Assembly (NCBI GenBank): GCA_003660235.1
Contig: QGON01000064.1
Span: forward strand, 61,083-125,082
Direction: 5' to 3'
Source of the DNA: a bacterium endosymbiont of Escarpia laminata
GTDB lineage: Bacteria; Pseudomonadota; Gammaproteobacteria; Chromatiales; Chromatiaceae
Length of the DNA: 64,000 bases
Shown here: one piece after another, positions 1-8,752 of the stretch
Position numbering within the stretch: the stretch's first letter is position 1
Layout: every line of letters starts with the position of its first letter
The notes under the pieces: generated by a model
Database searches by the model: none
The model's input: the letters and a program-made list of their open reading frames with translations, nothing else
What the model was told of the DNA's origin: nothing
Translations under genes and position numbers: made by a program

Positions 1-983
1 AAGGTGGAGAATGTCGCATTCCCCATATACTCAAAGGCCGAGGTGGGATTCGATGAATTCCAACCTGAATCAGGAGAGCCGGGGCCGTTCAATCCAGTAA
101 TCGGCATCAGATTTGTCACGCCGAAGTTACCATTCGGATCACCGGCAGCAAGACCATATTGGGCAATATCATTCAACATCGTTGGGTCACCGCCACTTCC
201 GCCCATAGCCGGTGGACCATTAACGAAAAAGTCGACCGTAAAGGTGGTAAAGGGAACCAAACCGATGGGTGATCCAAAAAAGGGAAGCGCCGCGTTGGAA
301 AAACTCTGCGCCACATTAAGAAAACCATTGACGCCGCCGGTGATGGAGTCGACACCCTTCATCAGGAAGGGCTGCTCTGGATCACCGGAATCATTCAGGC
401 CCGGGATCTTGTTCTGCTCCACCTGCGAAACGATGAACTGAATATTGCCACTCTCTCCAATATTCTTTTCCGCATTGAGCATCCAGATCGGTATACGCGC
501 ATCTTCCATAGCGTTCTGGTTGAGCTCGCGATAGTCTGTGGGGTTGATGATATCGAGCAGCTTGATGCCGTCCGCCGTGCCCCAGACCACCTGCTGCTTA
601 CCAAGACGGAAGTCCCAGCCAAACGCATAGGTATCGAGGTAGAGTTCCCGGAACCAGTCGTTCTGCGTATCACTCTCGTGCCCCTTGTAATCATCGACAC
701 CTTCGGTGTCGTAGATCAGGTTCAACTCACCATGCCAGGAACTCTCTTCACCGATATCGCCATTGAAGAAGATACGCGCGGAGTTCTCGAACTTCATCAG
801 ATCGCCGGCATTGTGTTCAGCGGTGTCCAGCATGGTCTTGGCCTGACCGGTCCGCTGTCCCGACTTGGTAAAGACTGCAGTTTCATTTTTCAGATAACCA
901 CTGATTTCGACTTCAGCCAGTGCGGCACCAGGCAGCAGCATGGCAGCCAGCATGGACCGATAGAGCACGGAGCGCTTATACAT
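1..983 (-). CDS. DUF1302-family outer membrane protein, C-terminus cut by window edge
   Basis: The reading frame starts at ATG 983 behind GGGAGG and runs off the left edge after about 327 residues. Residues 1-23 form a signal peptide ending in ALA. The mature part has porin-like short beta stretches and the segment WDFRLGKQQVVWGTADG followed by LLDIINPTDYRE, which I recognise as the hallmark of DUF1302 proteins. These are predicted outer-membrane beta-barrels often encoded with RND-type exporters and LolA-like proteins. The LolA-like gene lies immediately upstream on the same strand (gap about 140 bp), which fits that module. An RND gene beyond the left edge is an inference. The substrate is unknown. 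Confidence 0.8.
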   Translation of the reverse strand, partial: MYKRSVLYRSMLAAMLLPGAALAEVEISGYLKNETAVFTKSGQRTGQAKTMLDTAEHNAGDLMKFENSARIFFNGDIGEESSWHGELNLIYDTEGVDDYKGHESDTQNDWFRELYLDTYAFGWDFRLGKQQVVWGTADGIKLLDIINPTDYRELNQNAMEDARIPIWMLNAEKNIGESGNIQFIVSQVEQNKIPGLNDSGDPEQPFLMKGVDSITGGVNGFLNVAQSFSNAALPFFGSPIGLVPFTTFTVDFFVNGPPAMGGSGGDPTMLNDIAQYGLAAGDPNGNFGVTNLMPITGLNGPGSPDSGWNSSNPTSAFEYMGNATFST

Positions 984-1126
984 AAATTCCTCCCAAAACC
1001 TCGCAGGTAGCCGGCAACAGGTTCCCCATGGTAGTGCCGACTAATTTTTAGTGCGGACCGCCTCTATTGGGTGGTCCGTCTGTTTTATGGCAGCAATGCC
1101 TCCTCCGGCACCTCCGCCCTTAATCG

Positions 1127-2065
1127 TTAACGCTTGATCTTACGCAGCGTCTTCTCCGACCACTTGCTCTGCTTCCAATCCTGATTGAATTTCACAATCA
1201 CGTCGGGAATCACCGCCCAGGTCTCGTGGCCGTTGGAAAGGCTCTTGCCATACCAGTAGGCCCAGGACTGGGCACGTGGATCATCCTGACCGAGACTGAC
1301 CCAGTTGCGATCGATCACCTTGATCTTCTCTCCGCCCTTGAAATAGTCGGTGCGATAGTCGGCAAAGGTCTTGGTATTGATGTAGCTGATACGATTGTCA
1401 TACCACCAGTTCTGCTTCTTGGTAGTACTCTTCAGCTTGTAGACCTCTTTGCCTTTGTGTCCGCAAGCAGCTTCCGGCGGACTGGGCAGATACTTGACCT
1501 TCACATCGGCGATGCCTCCCAAGCAGTCGTTGAAGGTTTCAGTCCCCAACAGCTCGTGGGTCTCATCCTGTGGCTTACGCAGGGTGACATCACCAAAGGT
1601 GAAATCGGAGCCGCCCCAGGCATCATCGTGAGCCGGCTCGGCAAAACGGCGGATCTTACGCAGTGCTGGCAGCCAGATGGCGTAGGACTGACTCTTGTTA
1701 TCATCGCTGTAGTCAGTGATCAACATGCCGGTGCCACGCAGCTTACCGGAACGGAAGATCGCCAGATCCATTGAGTTAATTGCGCTATCACTGAAGTTAT
1801 TATTGACGTAACGCTCCAGAGCGATGGTGGTCGGCTTCTTGCCTTTCGACTTGTTGATCAGCACGGTCATCGTTCTGCCTTTCTTGGTGATACCGTAGTT
1901 CTTCAGCGCATAGAAGTGGTTGACGAAGTAGACCTGATCAGCGATGGCGTTGGCATCCGGTGTGCCTGTAGGCATGGGGAGATTCTTGGATACGCCGGCA
2001 AAAGCCTCGGCGGACAAAAGTACCGGAACGACCGCGATTGCGGCCACAAGCTTGCGCAGTTGCAT
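1127..2065 (-). CDS. LolA-like outer membrane lipoprotein-sorting protein
   Basis: 312 residues. I place the start at ATG 2065 because AGGAGG lies about 8 bases upstream. A longer frame from TTG 2095 is open but would put ten polar residues before the signal peptide. Residues 1-23 (LRKLVAAIAVVPVLLSAEAFA) are a signal peptide. The mature sequence has the MLITDYSDDNKSQSYAIWLPALRKIRRF type segment of the outer-membrane lipoprotein-sorting (LolA_like) family that accompanies RND-superfamily exporters, not classical LolA. It probably binds a lipophilic ligand in the periplasm. It is co-oriented with the downstream DUF1302 porin-like gene, so the two likely act together. Confidence 0.8.
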   Translation of the reverse strand: MQLRKLVAAIAVVPVLLSAEAFAGVSKNLPMPTGTPDANAIADQVYFVNHFYALKNYGITKKGRTMTVLINKSKGKKPTTIALERYVNNNFSDSAINSMDLAIFRSGKLRGTGMLITDYSDDNKSQSYAIWLPALRKIRRFAEPAHDDAWGGSDFTFGDVTLRKPQDETHELLGTETFNDCLGGIADVKVKYLPSPPEAACGHKGKEVYKLKSTTKKQNWWYDNRISYINTKTFADYRTDYFKGGEKIKVIDRNWVSLGQDDPRAQSWAYWYGKSLSNGHETWAVIPDVIVKFNQDWKQSKWSEKTLRKIKR

Positions 2066-2358
2066 TAATGCATCCTCCTGTTGGACGGCATTCAAACTGA
2101 AAACCGTCAGAGTATTATTGAGTTAGCCACTTCTTATCGAGGACTATTTGTACCCGTTACGCCGCATTAGACATGAATGAATACGCTCTATGCAATAAGG
2201 GATTACCTTAACCCCCCTGGAATTTGACGCCACACCGTCTCGTAAATACGACAGCGCATTGGTTTCGATGGCTAAGAGTCGGAGTCAGACAGGAGAGAGT
2301 GGTGGGCAATGGGTATAGAGTCTGACGGGTTGCTTTCAACCTCTACCGGACTGCAACC

Positions 2359-3240
2359 TCAACCCAACTCGGCAAGCAGCCGCTCCATCATTCCGCTTGC
2401 CTGCCCCAGGTACCCGCCACCAAAGAGATTCAGGTGATTGAGGATATGATAAAGATTGTAGAACGTCTTGCGGGTTGAATAACCAGGATCCAACGGCCAG
2501 GCCTCATGGTAGGCTGCATAGAAGTCGCTACCGAAACCGCCGAACAGCTCAGTCATCGCCAGATCCGCCTCACGGTCTCCAAAATAGACGGCCGGATCGA
2601 AGATAACTGGATTCCCCTGTAGATCGTAGGCCAAATTCCCCCCCCAGAGGTCTCCATGCAGCAGGGATGCCTTGGGACTATGATCGAGCAGCGCAGGAGA
2701 CGCCAGCAGGAGCCGTTCCCCCATGCGCTGTAGTGCCCCGCCATAGCCATTGCGGCCGGCAAGTTCAAGTTGGAAACCGAGGCGCCGACGCTGCCAGAAG
2801 AGTATCCAGCTTTCGTCTGGCGTGTTCGACTGAAACGTTGAACCGATAGTGTTGTCCCGCCACCAGCCAAACGCTGACTGCACAGTCCGGTGCATCTCCG
2901 CCAACTGCCTCCCAGCCAATACAGCGCCATCAGAACCACTGCGCCCCAACTCCAGATACTCCATGGCAAGATAGGCCTGACCATCGACCACACCGGAACA
3001 GTAGGGTTGTGGAGTGCGAATGGTGCCGGTGGCCGCCATCTCATCCAGTCCTGCCGACTCGGCCTCGAACATATCGAGCAGTGCCGCACGATTGAACTTC
3101 ACGAAAACCGTGCGTTTGGCGTCCTGAAGTTTGACGGCGGAGTTGATACATCCTCCACCAACGGAACGTGGGGTGGCCGGACTGAAAGGCTCACCGATGG
3201 CCTCACCGATATGATCCACGATGGACTGCCAGTTGGGCAT
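2359..3240 (-). CDS. fructosamine kinase family protein (protein deglycation)
   Basis: 293 residues, full length for the bacterial FN3K-like family. The kinase-like fold is shown by a Gly-rich region (residues 24-32, RSVGGGCIN), a VFVKFN lysine, the catalytic loop HGDLWGGN and the metal-binding FDPAVYFGDREADLAM segment followed by TELFGGF. The family phosphorylates fructosamines or ribulosamines on glycated proteins so that the adduct falls off. The ATG (3240-3238) overlaps the stop codon of the upstream DUF3106 gene as TGATG, so it belongs to the operon headed by the ECF sigma factor. The exact substrate is not visible from sequence. Confidence 0.9.
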   Translation of the reverse strand: MPNWQSIVDHIGEAIGEPFSPATPRSVGGGCINSAVKLQDAKRTVFVKFNRAALLDMFEAESAGLDEMAATGTIRTPQPYCSGVVDGQAYLAMEYLELGRSGSDGAVLAGRQLAEMHRTVQSAFGWWRDNTIGSTFQSNTPDESWILFWQRRRLGFQLELAGRNGYGGALQRMGERLLLASPALLDHSPKASLLHGDLWGGNLAYDLQGNPVIFDPAVYFGDREADLAMTELFGGFGSDFYAAYHEAWPLDPGYSTRKTFYNLYHILNHLNLFGGGYLGQASGMMERLLAELG

Positions 3241-3704
3241 CAGGGCTGCCGGTCCAGCCAGCGTTTTATCTTCTGTTCCGCTTGCGGGTCATGCTTCAGC
3301 TTTTGCCATCGCTGCCGCAACTTACGCTTCTTCTCCGGCGGCAGGTTTTTGAACCACTCCCGGCGCTGGCGCACTTTTCGCTTCTGCTCAGGACTCAGCT
3401 TTCGGAACAACTCGTACTTGTTGGTCAGCTGCTTCTTCTCTCCCTCGGACAACAATTTCCAGCGTGCCAGGTTTTTCTTGGCCTTCGCCCTCTGTTCTGG
3501 CGTCATCTTGTGCCAGCGGTTAGCGCCTTTGCGCAACAGCTTCTGTTTCTCTTCCGGCAGCGCATCCCAATTCGGCTCCACCGCCTTCAGCAGTCTCTGC
3601 TCTTTAGGCGACAGATCTTCCCACCCTACACCTTCAGCCAACAGCGGCCCAGCCAGCAGAGAGTGGCAGCAAAACAACACCACGAGACTAAAGTGTCTCT
3701 TCAT
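3240..3704 (-). CDS. DUF3106 domain protein, secreted, Lys/Arg-rich
   Basis: 154 residues with a signal peptide (about 1-23, ending LLA|EG). The start at ATG 3704 follows GGGGGAAC and lets the gene overlap the end of the gene upstream by 4 bases. The rest is a tandem of short helical repeats of the form W..L...EKQ.LL.K...W..LSPEQ, very rich in Lys, Arg, Glu and Trp, which is typical of DUF3106. These proteins are small periplasmic, probably helical, and of unknown function. They commonly sit in operons with a sigma factor and its regulator, as here. Confidence 0.8.
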   Translation of the reverse strand: MKRHFSLVVLFCCHSLLAGPLLAEGVGWEDLSPKEQRLLKAVEPNWDALPEEKQKLLRKGANRWHKMTPEQRAKAKKNLARWKLLSEGEKKQLTNKYELFRKLSPEQKRKVRQRREWFKNLPPEKKRKLRQRWQKLKHDPQAEQKIKRWLDRQP

Positions 3705-3931
3705 CTTTGTTCCCCCTCCAGCGGCTGTGCGTCCTCCGGTATTGACATCTCCAGCTCTGGTGATGTTTCCAGCAACTCCAGCGGATCCATCAACTTGCCG
3801 TCTTCCTGCTCCCCCCATGCCGCCAGGTACTCCAGCATCTCCATCGACAACGCCTCTTCCGCCACAGCACTCTGTGTCAGGATTCCAAAACAGATGAGCG
3901 CCATCGGCATGCGCCTTTTCGACGAAGTCAT
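3701..3931 (-). CDS. small exported protein in sigma-factor operon
   Basis: 76 residues starting at ATG 3931, which overlaps the stop of the preceding gene as ATGA. Residues 1-24 look like a signal peptide (MALICFGILTQSAVA|EE). The remainder is acidic (MEMLEYLAAWGEQEDGK, then a run of Glu, Leu and Pro) and ends four bases inside the DUF3106 gene. I do not recognise a family. Its position between the anti-sigma-like gene and DUF3106, with overlaps on both sides, argues that it is a real gene and functionally tied to them. Confidence 0.65.
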   Translation of the reverse strand: MTSSKRRMPMALICFGILTQSAVAEEALSMEMLEYLAAWGEQEDGKLMDPLELLETSPELEMSIPEDAQPLEGEQR

Positions 3932-4332
3932 GCAGAACCATCCGTTGCACCCGCCTCCAGCCAACGATAGAAATCCAGATTCTCGTAGAGTTCGATCTCA
4001 TCCTCCGCGGCAATGATCTCCATGACGGGCAGAAAATCCGCAGAGATACCATCAACCGACCGCTGCATGAACCACACAGAAACGACCAAAAGCATCGCCA
4101 CCATCGCCAAGCCGCCAGCAGGCACCCAAGAGATGCCATTGATCCCGCCATCCACACCGACAAAGGCCAAACCCCGACTCCAAAGTGTGCGTCTCTGCAA
4201 CTGGGCCTCCTGCACCGCATTGGCACGTATCTGCCGCAGACGGGAGAGGGTGTCTCCATCAAGCGTCTCCATCTGCTCATCGAGCCTGGATTTCGCCCAG
4301 TCTGAAAATGCCTTGTCCTGCTCTCTGTTCAT
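3928..4332 (-). CDS. anti-sigma-factor-like membrane protein (DUF3619-like)
   Basis: 134 residues from ATG 4332, which overlaps the sigma-factor stop as ATGA. Residues 1-60 are a cytoplasmic helical segment (AFSDWAKSRLDEQMETLDGDTLSRLRQIRANAVQ). A single membrane helix follows at about 72-90 (PAGGLAMVAMLLVVSVWFM), then a short acidic periplasmic tail. This topology, and its place directly after an ECF sigma factor, suits an anti-sigma factor that holds the sigma factor at the membrane. It lacks an obvious zinc-binding HxxxCxxC motif, so it is not the ZAS type. The assignment rests on context and topology. Confidence 0.65.
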   Translation of the reverse strand: MNREQDKAFSDWAKSRLDEQMETLDGDTLSRLRQIRANAVQEAQLQRRTLWSRGLAFVGVDGGINGISWVPAGGLAMVAMLLVVSVWFMQRSVDGISADFLPVMEIIAAEDEIELYENLDFYRWLEAGATDGSA

Positions 4333-4961
4333 GGCCAATGATCTTTCAGTTTTTTTCGCAACGCCTGCATGGCGCGCGAAAGATGGGTCTTGACACTGCC
4401 TGCGGAACAACCCATCGCTGCCGCAGTCTGCGCCACATCAAGACCCTCAAGGGTGCGCAGAATAAATGCCTGCTGCTGCCGTAGCGGCAGGGCTTCAACC
4501 GCCTCTATCAAGGCATCCCCCGCATCGCTGCGCGCCAGTGTACGGGCTGGATCCGGCATCGCCGGGTCCGGTGCAGTCTGGATCGGATCTTCCCGCCGAT
4601 CATCTGCCGCTTCGCCACCGAGCCAGACCCGCCAGCGGCTGCGGACTTTATGACGGCGATACCAGTCGCGGATGCGATTCTGCATCACACGGTGAAACAG
4701 CGCCCCCCACTCATCTTCTGGCCGCTTTCCATAGCCACGGACAAAGGCAAGCATGGCATCCTGCACCAGGTCCAACGCCTCCTCAGGCTGCCCGGTTGCA
4801 GTCCGCGCCATCAGAAAAGCCCGTCGCTCGATCCCGGCAAGAAATGCGTCCAACGCCTGCTGATTCTGTTCCGTTTGGTCCCGCCTCAAAGCAGACTCCC
4901 CACTCCGGCCTCCCCACGCCCACTCCACCCTGTGATTATGCACGGACGTGGAAACCGCCAC
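4329..4961 (-). CDS. ECF-type RNA polymerase sigma factor
   Basis: Up to 210 residues. Region 2 is visible as RRAFLMARTATGQPEEALDLVQDAMLAFVRGY followed by WGALFHRVMQNRIRDWYRRHK. After a linker rich in Pro and Asp, region 4 is EAVEALPLRQQQAFILRTLEGLDVAQTAAAMGCSAGSVKTHLSRAMQALRKKL, a helix-turn-helix that reads the -35 element. The frame opens at GTG 4961, but residues 1-30 look non-conserved. A TTG near 4882, behind GGGGAG, may be the true start. It heads an operon of five overlapping genes (anti-sigma-like, small exported protein, DUF3106, fructosamine kinase) and probably controls its own transcription. Confidence 0.85.
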   Translation of the reverse strand: MAVSTSVHNHRVEWAWGGRSGESALRRDQTEQNQQALDAFLAGIERRAFLMARTATGQPEEALDLVQDAMLAFVRGYGKRPEDEWGALFHRVMQNRIRDWYRRHKVRSRWRVWLGGEAADDRREDPIQTAPDPAMPDPARTLARSDAGDALIEAVEALPLRQQQAFILRTLEGLDVAQTAAAMGCSAGSVKTHLSRAMQALRKKLKDHWP

Positions 4962-5429
4962 CAGAAGCCGCAGATGCCCTATCCCTATACCCTCTAACGT
5001 TTCAGCCAGAAAAGGGTTGACAACCCGCCCAATAAACCATACTACGCTGCCAAATAGACTTGCTTATTCACAACTGACTGTTTCTCTACAGGAATTTCCT
5101 CCCACTCGACACACTTTGCAAATAAGCAACAGGTGATATTGTGTAAGTCATTGTTTTACCTGTGATTTACAAAATAGTGCAAATATTGCACAGATTAACA
5201 AGTCCCCACTATTTTCAATGCCTGGAAGCAAACACCCGAAATTTCCCCACAGAGTTATCCACAGGTTCTGTGGAAAAAACCCGCAACCCCAAACTTCACC
5301 GCTAAGTCAGTGATTTTTCTGACAGAGACGCAGTTTTTACCTCGTTCGAAAAACTGACTGGGTTCGCCTCCAGTCAGTTTTGCAGTAAACGGTTAAACCC
5401 GACAGCCTCCTAAATGATAGAGTCCCGGC
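4962..5429. other. AT-rich intergenic region between divergent sigma-factor operon and priA
   Basis: 468 bases without a credible gene. The stretch from about 5040 to 5220 is clearly richer in A and T than its surroundings. It must hold the promoters of both divergent transcription units. Several DnaA-box-like 9-mers occur in it and are listed separately. I see no convincing sigma-70 promoter that I would place with confidence. Confidence 0.6.
5064..5277. promoter_or_regulatory. cluster of DnaA-box-like sites upstream of priA
   Basis: TTATTCACA at 5064-5072 and TTATCCACA at 5255-5263 both fit the DnaA-box consensus TTATNCACA exactly on the plus strand. TGTGGAAAA at 5269-5277 is the reverse of TTTTCCACA, one mismatch from consensus, and lies 5 bases from the second box in opposite orientation. 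AT-rich sequence separates the first box from the pair. The sites could regulate priA or titrate DnaA. dnaA, dnaN, gidA and rpmH are not nearby, so this need not be the chromosomal origin. Confidence 0.45.
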
Positions 5430-7643
5430 ATGACGAGTCACCGCTTTCTCCGCGTCGCCCTGCCCGGCCCCCTGCGCACCTTGTTCGATTACCTTCCAAC
5501 AGTGGAGATTGGGACAGATCTCACTCCCGGCATACGTCTCAAAGTACCTTTTGGCCGCGGCAGCCGTTGCGGCATACTCTGGGATACCCCCTCCCACACT
5601 GAAGTGGCAAGCAACCGTCTGAAAGAGATTGAGACGGTCATCGACCAGGAAGCCCTGCTCCGCACAGGGGACATCTCCCTGCTGCACTGGAGCGCAGACT
5701 ACTATCAGCACCCCCTTGGAGACGTACTTTTCCACGCCCTGCCGGTCAAACTGCGCAAATGTGCATTACCCACCGGCAGCGGCCATAAAGGATGGCGACA
5801 GACTCAGGCAGGCCGGGCCGTCGAACCCGCCAGCCTGAAGCGCGCCCCGAGACAGCAGAGCCTCATGCAGGCCCTGTCGGCCACAAGAGAAGGACTCACC
5901 ACGAGCCACCTGGTACAACAGTGCGGTGACTGCGGCGCCGTACTGCGAACCTTGCAGCAAAAGGGCTGGATCGAACCCGTTTTGCTTGAGACACGACCTG
6001 CTGATCAACTGGACACAGTCACACCCACCAGCCTCACCCTGACAGAGACACAAAAAGCGGTGACCGGAGAGGTCGCATGCCACTTCGGCGGTTTTGCCCC
6101 CTTTCTGCTGGAAGGCGTTACCGGTAGCGGCAAAACCGAGGTCTATCTCTCGCTCATCGAGATGGCCCTGCAGCGGGGCGAGCAGGCCCTTGTACTGGTA
6201 CCAGAGATCGGCCTTACCCCACAGCTGATCCGTCGTTTCGAACGGCGACTCGGTGGCAGCGTTTCGCTACTCCATTCGGGCCTCGCCGATGGAGAACGCG
6301 AACGCAACTGGCTCTCAGTTCGCGATGGGACAGCCAGGGTGTTGGTGGGCACCCGCTCCGCCGTCTTTACCCCCATGCCGGAATTGGGGCTGATCATCGT
6401 CGACGAAGAGCACGATATCTCCTTCAAGCAACAGGAGGGGTTTCGTTACTCCGCACGGGATCTCGCGGTGGTGCGGGCCAGTCGCGCAGGGTGTCCGGTG
6501 CTGCTTGGCTCTGCGACACCTTCCCTTGAAAGTCTGCGCAATGTGGAACTGCAGCGTTACCGGCACATCGCGCTGCCGGAGCGGGTGGGAGGAGCCAGCC
6601 TTCCGAAGATGGATCTGCTGGATATTCGTAATATCAGGCTCGATGGCGGGCTCTCCCCTGCGCTGCTGAAAAACATCGGCAAAATCCTGCAACGCGGAGA
6701 GCAGACGATGCTCTTTCTCAACCGGCGTGGGTTTGCTCCGGTCATCACCTGCCACGCCTGCGGCTGGCTCTCCGACTGCCCCCGCTGCGATGCACGTATG
6801 ACACTGCACCTCAACGGCAAACGACTCTGGTGTCACCACTGTGGCTTTCAACGACGCCAACCAACCCACTGCCCGGAATGCGGTAGCCCTGAACTGCGCC
6901 CGCTGGGACAAGGCACCGAGCGACTCGAAACCGCGCTACAGCAGCACTTTCCCGATACGCCCATCGCCCGCATCGACCGGGACTCCACCCGGCGCAAGGG
7001 CAGCCTGGAAAAATTGCTGGAGGGGATTCGTGCCGGGCATTTCCCACTGCTCATCGGCACCCAGATGCTGGCCAAGGGTCACCACTTTCCTGACGTCACA
7101 TTAGTGGGCATTATCGATATCGATCAGGGACTCTTCGGCACCGACTACCGCGCCTCGGAACGCATGGCGCAACTTCTCATGCAAGTGGCGGGCCGCGCCG
7201 GCCGGGCCGACAAACCAGGACGGGTATTGATCCAGACCCGCCATCCAGACCATCCACTACTGCACACCCTGATCAGCCGCGGCTACAACGCCTTTGCACA
7301 AGAGGCACTTGCAGAACGGCGCCTGGCAGAACTGCCTCCCTTCAGCTACCAGGTGCTGCTACGGGCGGAAGCAACAGGAAAGACCGATCCGAATGATTTC
7401 CTGCAAATGGCGGCAACTGCCGGGAAACAGATTCCGGGGGCTGACAAGCTGAGTTTCTGGGGACCCGTTCCTGCGCCCATGGAACGCCGAGCGGGCAAGA
7501 TACGCGCTCATCTGCTGATCCAGGCCAACGACCGCGGCAACCTGCAGCAGTGGCTCAGGCAGTGGATCGCCCAACTGGAGAGACTGCCCAACGCGCGCAA
7601 GGTACGCTGGTCCGTGGATGTCGATCCGCAGGAGATGTTTTAG
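5430..7643 (+). CDS. priA: primosomal protein N', replication restart helicase PriA
   Basis: 737 residues, normal length for PriA. The N-terminal 3'-DNA-binding domain begins RVALPGPLRTLFDYLP. The helicase core has Walker A GVTGSGKTEVY, the DEEH motif II (IIVDEEHDISFKQQ), motif III GSATPS and the C-terminal motifs QVAGRAGRADKPG. Between the helicase lobes lie paired zinc-binding cysteines (CHACGWLSDCPRCDA and CHHCGF with CPECGS). PriA recognises stalled forks and reloads DnaB. The gene stands alone on the plus strand after an AT-rich leader. The neighbourhood priA, argS, SPOR protein is conserved in gammaproteobacteria, although here a large lipoprotein gene and phoB lie between. Confidence 0.98.
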   Translation: MTSHRFLRVALPGPLRTLFDYLPTVEIGTDLTPGIRLKVPFGRGSRCGILWDTPSHTEVASNRLKEIETVIDQEALLRTGDISLLHWSADYYQHPLGDVLFHALPVKLRKCALPTGSGHKGWRQTQAGRAVEPASLKRAPRQQSLMQALSATREGLTTSHLVQQCGDCGAVLRTLQQKGWIEPVLLETRPADQLDTVTPTSLTLTETQKAVTGEVACHFGGFAPFLLEGVTGSGKTEVYLSLIEMALQRGEQALVLVPEIGLTPQLIRRFERRLGGSVSLLHSGLADGERERNWLSVRDGTARVLVGTRSAVFTPMPELGLIIVDEEHDISFKQQEGFRYSARDLAVVRASRAGCPVLLGSATPSLESLRNVELQRYRHIALPERVGGASLPKMDLLDIRNIRLDGGLSPALLKNIGKILQRGEQTMLFLNRRGFAPVITCHACGWLSDCPRCDARMTLHLNGKRLWCHHCGFQRRQPTHCPECGSPELRPLGQGTERLETALQQHFPDTPIARIDRDSTRRKGSLEKLLEGIRAGHFPLLIGTQMLAKGHHFPDVTLVGIIDIDQGLFGTDYRASERMAQLLMQVAGRAGRADKPGRVLIQTRHPDHPLLHTLISRGYNAFAQEALAERRLAELPPFSYQVLLRAEATGKTDPNDFLQMAATAGKQIPGADKLSFWGPVPAPMERRAGKIRAHLLIQANDRGNLQQWLRQWIAQLERLPNARKVRWSVDVDPQEMF

Positions 7644-7682
7644 GGCCTGTTAACACTATGCGGATGCCCAGGGTTGACCCTA

Positions 7683-7712
7683 GTAGGCCCGATCAAGTGC
7701 AGCGGATCGGGC
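7683..7712. repeat. REP-like hairpin, GATC-stem flavour, single copy
   Basis: GTAGGCCCGATC, loop AAGTGCAGCG, then GATCGGGC form a perfect 8-bp stem-loop. The same unit recurs in five other intergenic regions of this window. Here it lies alone between the convergent stops of priA and phoB, where it could also help end transcription. Confidence 0.8.
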
Positions 7713-7778
7713 ATTCAGTAAATTAGTTAGTATTTATCCGGAAACGCTAAAGTCCATAATGAACGGGGCAGTGCCATA

Positions 7779-8471
7779 TCAGTGTTGTGAAGAGAAACGG
7801 TAACCCGCACCTCGCACCGTCTGCACCATCGTTTCAAGCGTATAGGGTTCCAGCGCCTTGCGCAGACGACGAATATGTACATCAACCGTACGCTCTTCGA
7901 TATAGATATTGATGCCCCAGACCCGATCGAGTAGCTGTGAGCGGGAATAGACCCGCTCGCGATGCGTCATAAAAAAATGCAGCAGGCGAAACTCAGTGGG
8001 GCCCAGTTCAACGGCTTTGTCCTGTACCATCACGCGATGGCTTGCCGGGTCGAGACAGAGTCCACTGCACTCTATCCTGCTTTCGTCAAATAGTGGGGAT
8101 ACACGCCGCAATACGGACCGGATGCGTGCCAGTAGTTCACGGGCGGAGAACGGCTTGGTGATATAATCTTCAGCACCTGTCTCAAGACCCCTGACCTTGT
8201 CATCCTCCTCGCCTTTGGCGGTAAGCATGATGATCGGTATCGATTCAGTCACCCGATCAGACTTCAAGCGGGAGGCCAGCTCAATGCCGCTCATGCCCGG
8301 CAACATCCAGTCCAGCAGGATCAGATCCGGTGGGGCTTGCCGCACCCGCTTGATCGCGACTGCGGCGTCCTCTGCAACTACCGTATGAAACCCCTCCTGC
8401 TCCAGAACGAAGCGAAGCATCTCAAGCACGGCAGGTTCGTCATCTACCACTAAAACTGTTGGAGCAACCAT
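7779..8471 (-). CDS. phoB: phosphate regulon response regulator PhoB
   Basis: 230 residues, the usual length. The receiver domain has the acidic pocket VVDDE, the phosphorylated Asp in [13 protein letters not shown], the Thr in MLTAKGEE and the Lys in [16 protein letters not shown]. The OmpR/PhoB winged helix follows, with [31 protein letters not shown] and [15 protein letters not shown]. The match to PhoB over its length is good, including the PTEFRLL and VWG segments. PhoB activates phosphate-starvation genes at pho boxes. The partner kinase PhoR, usually the next gene, is not present: the downstream side is occupied by convergent priA. Confidence 0.9.
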   Translation of the reverse strand: MVAPTVLVVDDEPAVLEMLRFVLEQEGFHTVVAEDAAVAIKRVRQAPPDLILLDWMLPGMSGIELASRLKSDRVTESIPIIMLTAKGEEDDKVRGLETGAEDYITKPFSARELLARIRSVLRRVSPLFDESRIECSGLCLDPASHRVMVQDKAVELGPTEFRLLHFFMTHRERVYSRSQLLDRVWGINIYIEERTVDVHIRRLRKALEPYTLETMVQTVRGAGYRFSSQH

Positions 8472-8752
8472 CTCAGGTTCCTAAAAACGAGTCAGTGTCC
8501 AATTAAAGCGGAGTTTTGTTACACCACGATGACGATCTGAAGGAATCTATGAAACCAGACCAGGATTAAGGGCTGCCACCAGACGACTCCCGTAGAACAC
8601 CAACTGGCGCACAGACCAAATGTGAAAAAGGTCGTATTTTGCACGACTGGGAGGCTTTCCCCGTTGTTTTTGGAAGCTGCTCCCTAAACTTTCCGGCGGA
8701 CCTGGCGTTAAATATGGACATCAACCCAGTTTTTTAAAAAAGATGTGCAGTC

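Noticed and set aside
5064..5277. Calling the DnaA-box region oriC
   Set aside because: The boxes are few, and dnaA, dnaN, rpmH and gidA are not nearby. Reported as a finding only.
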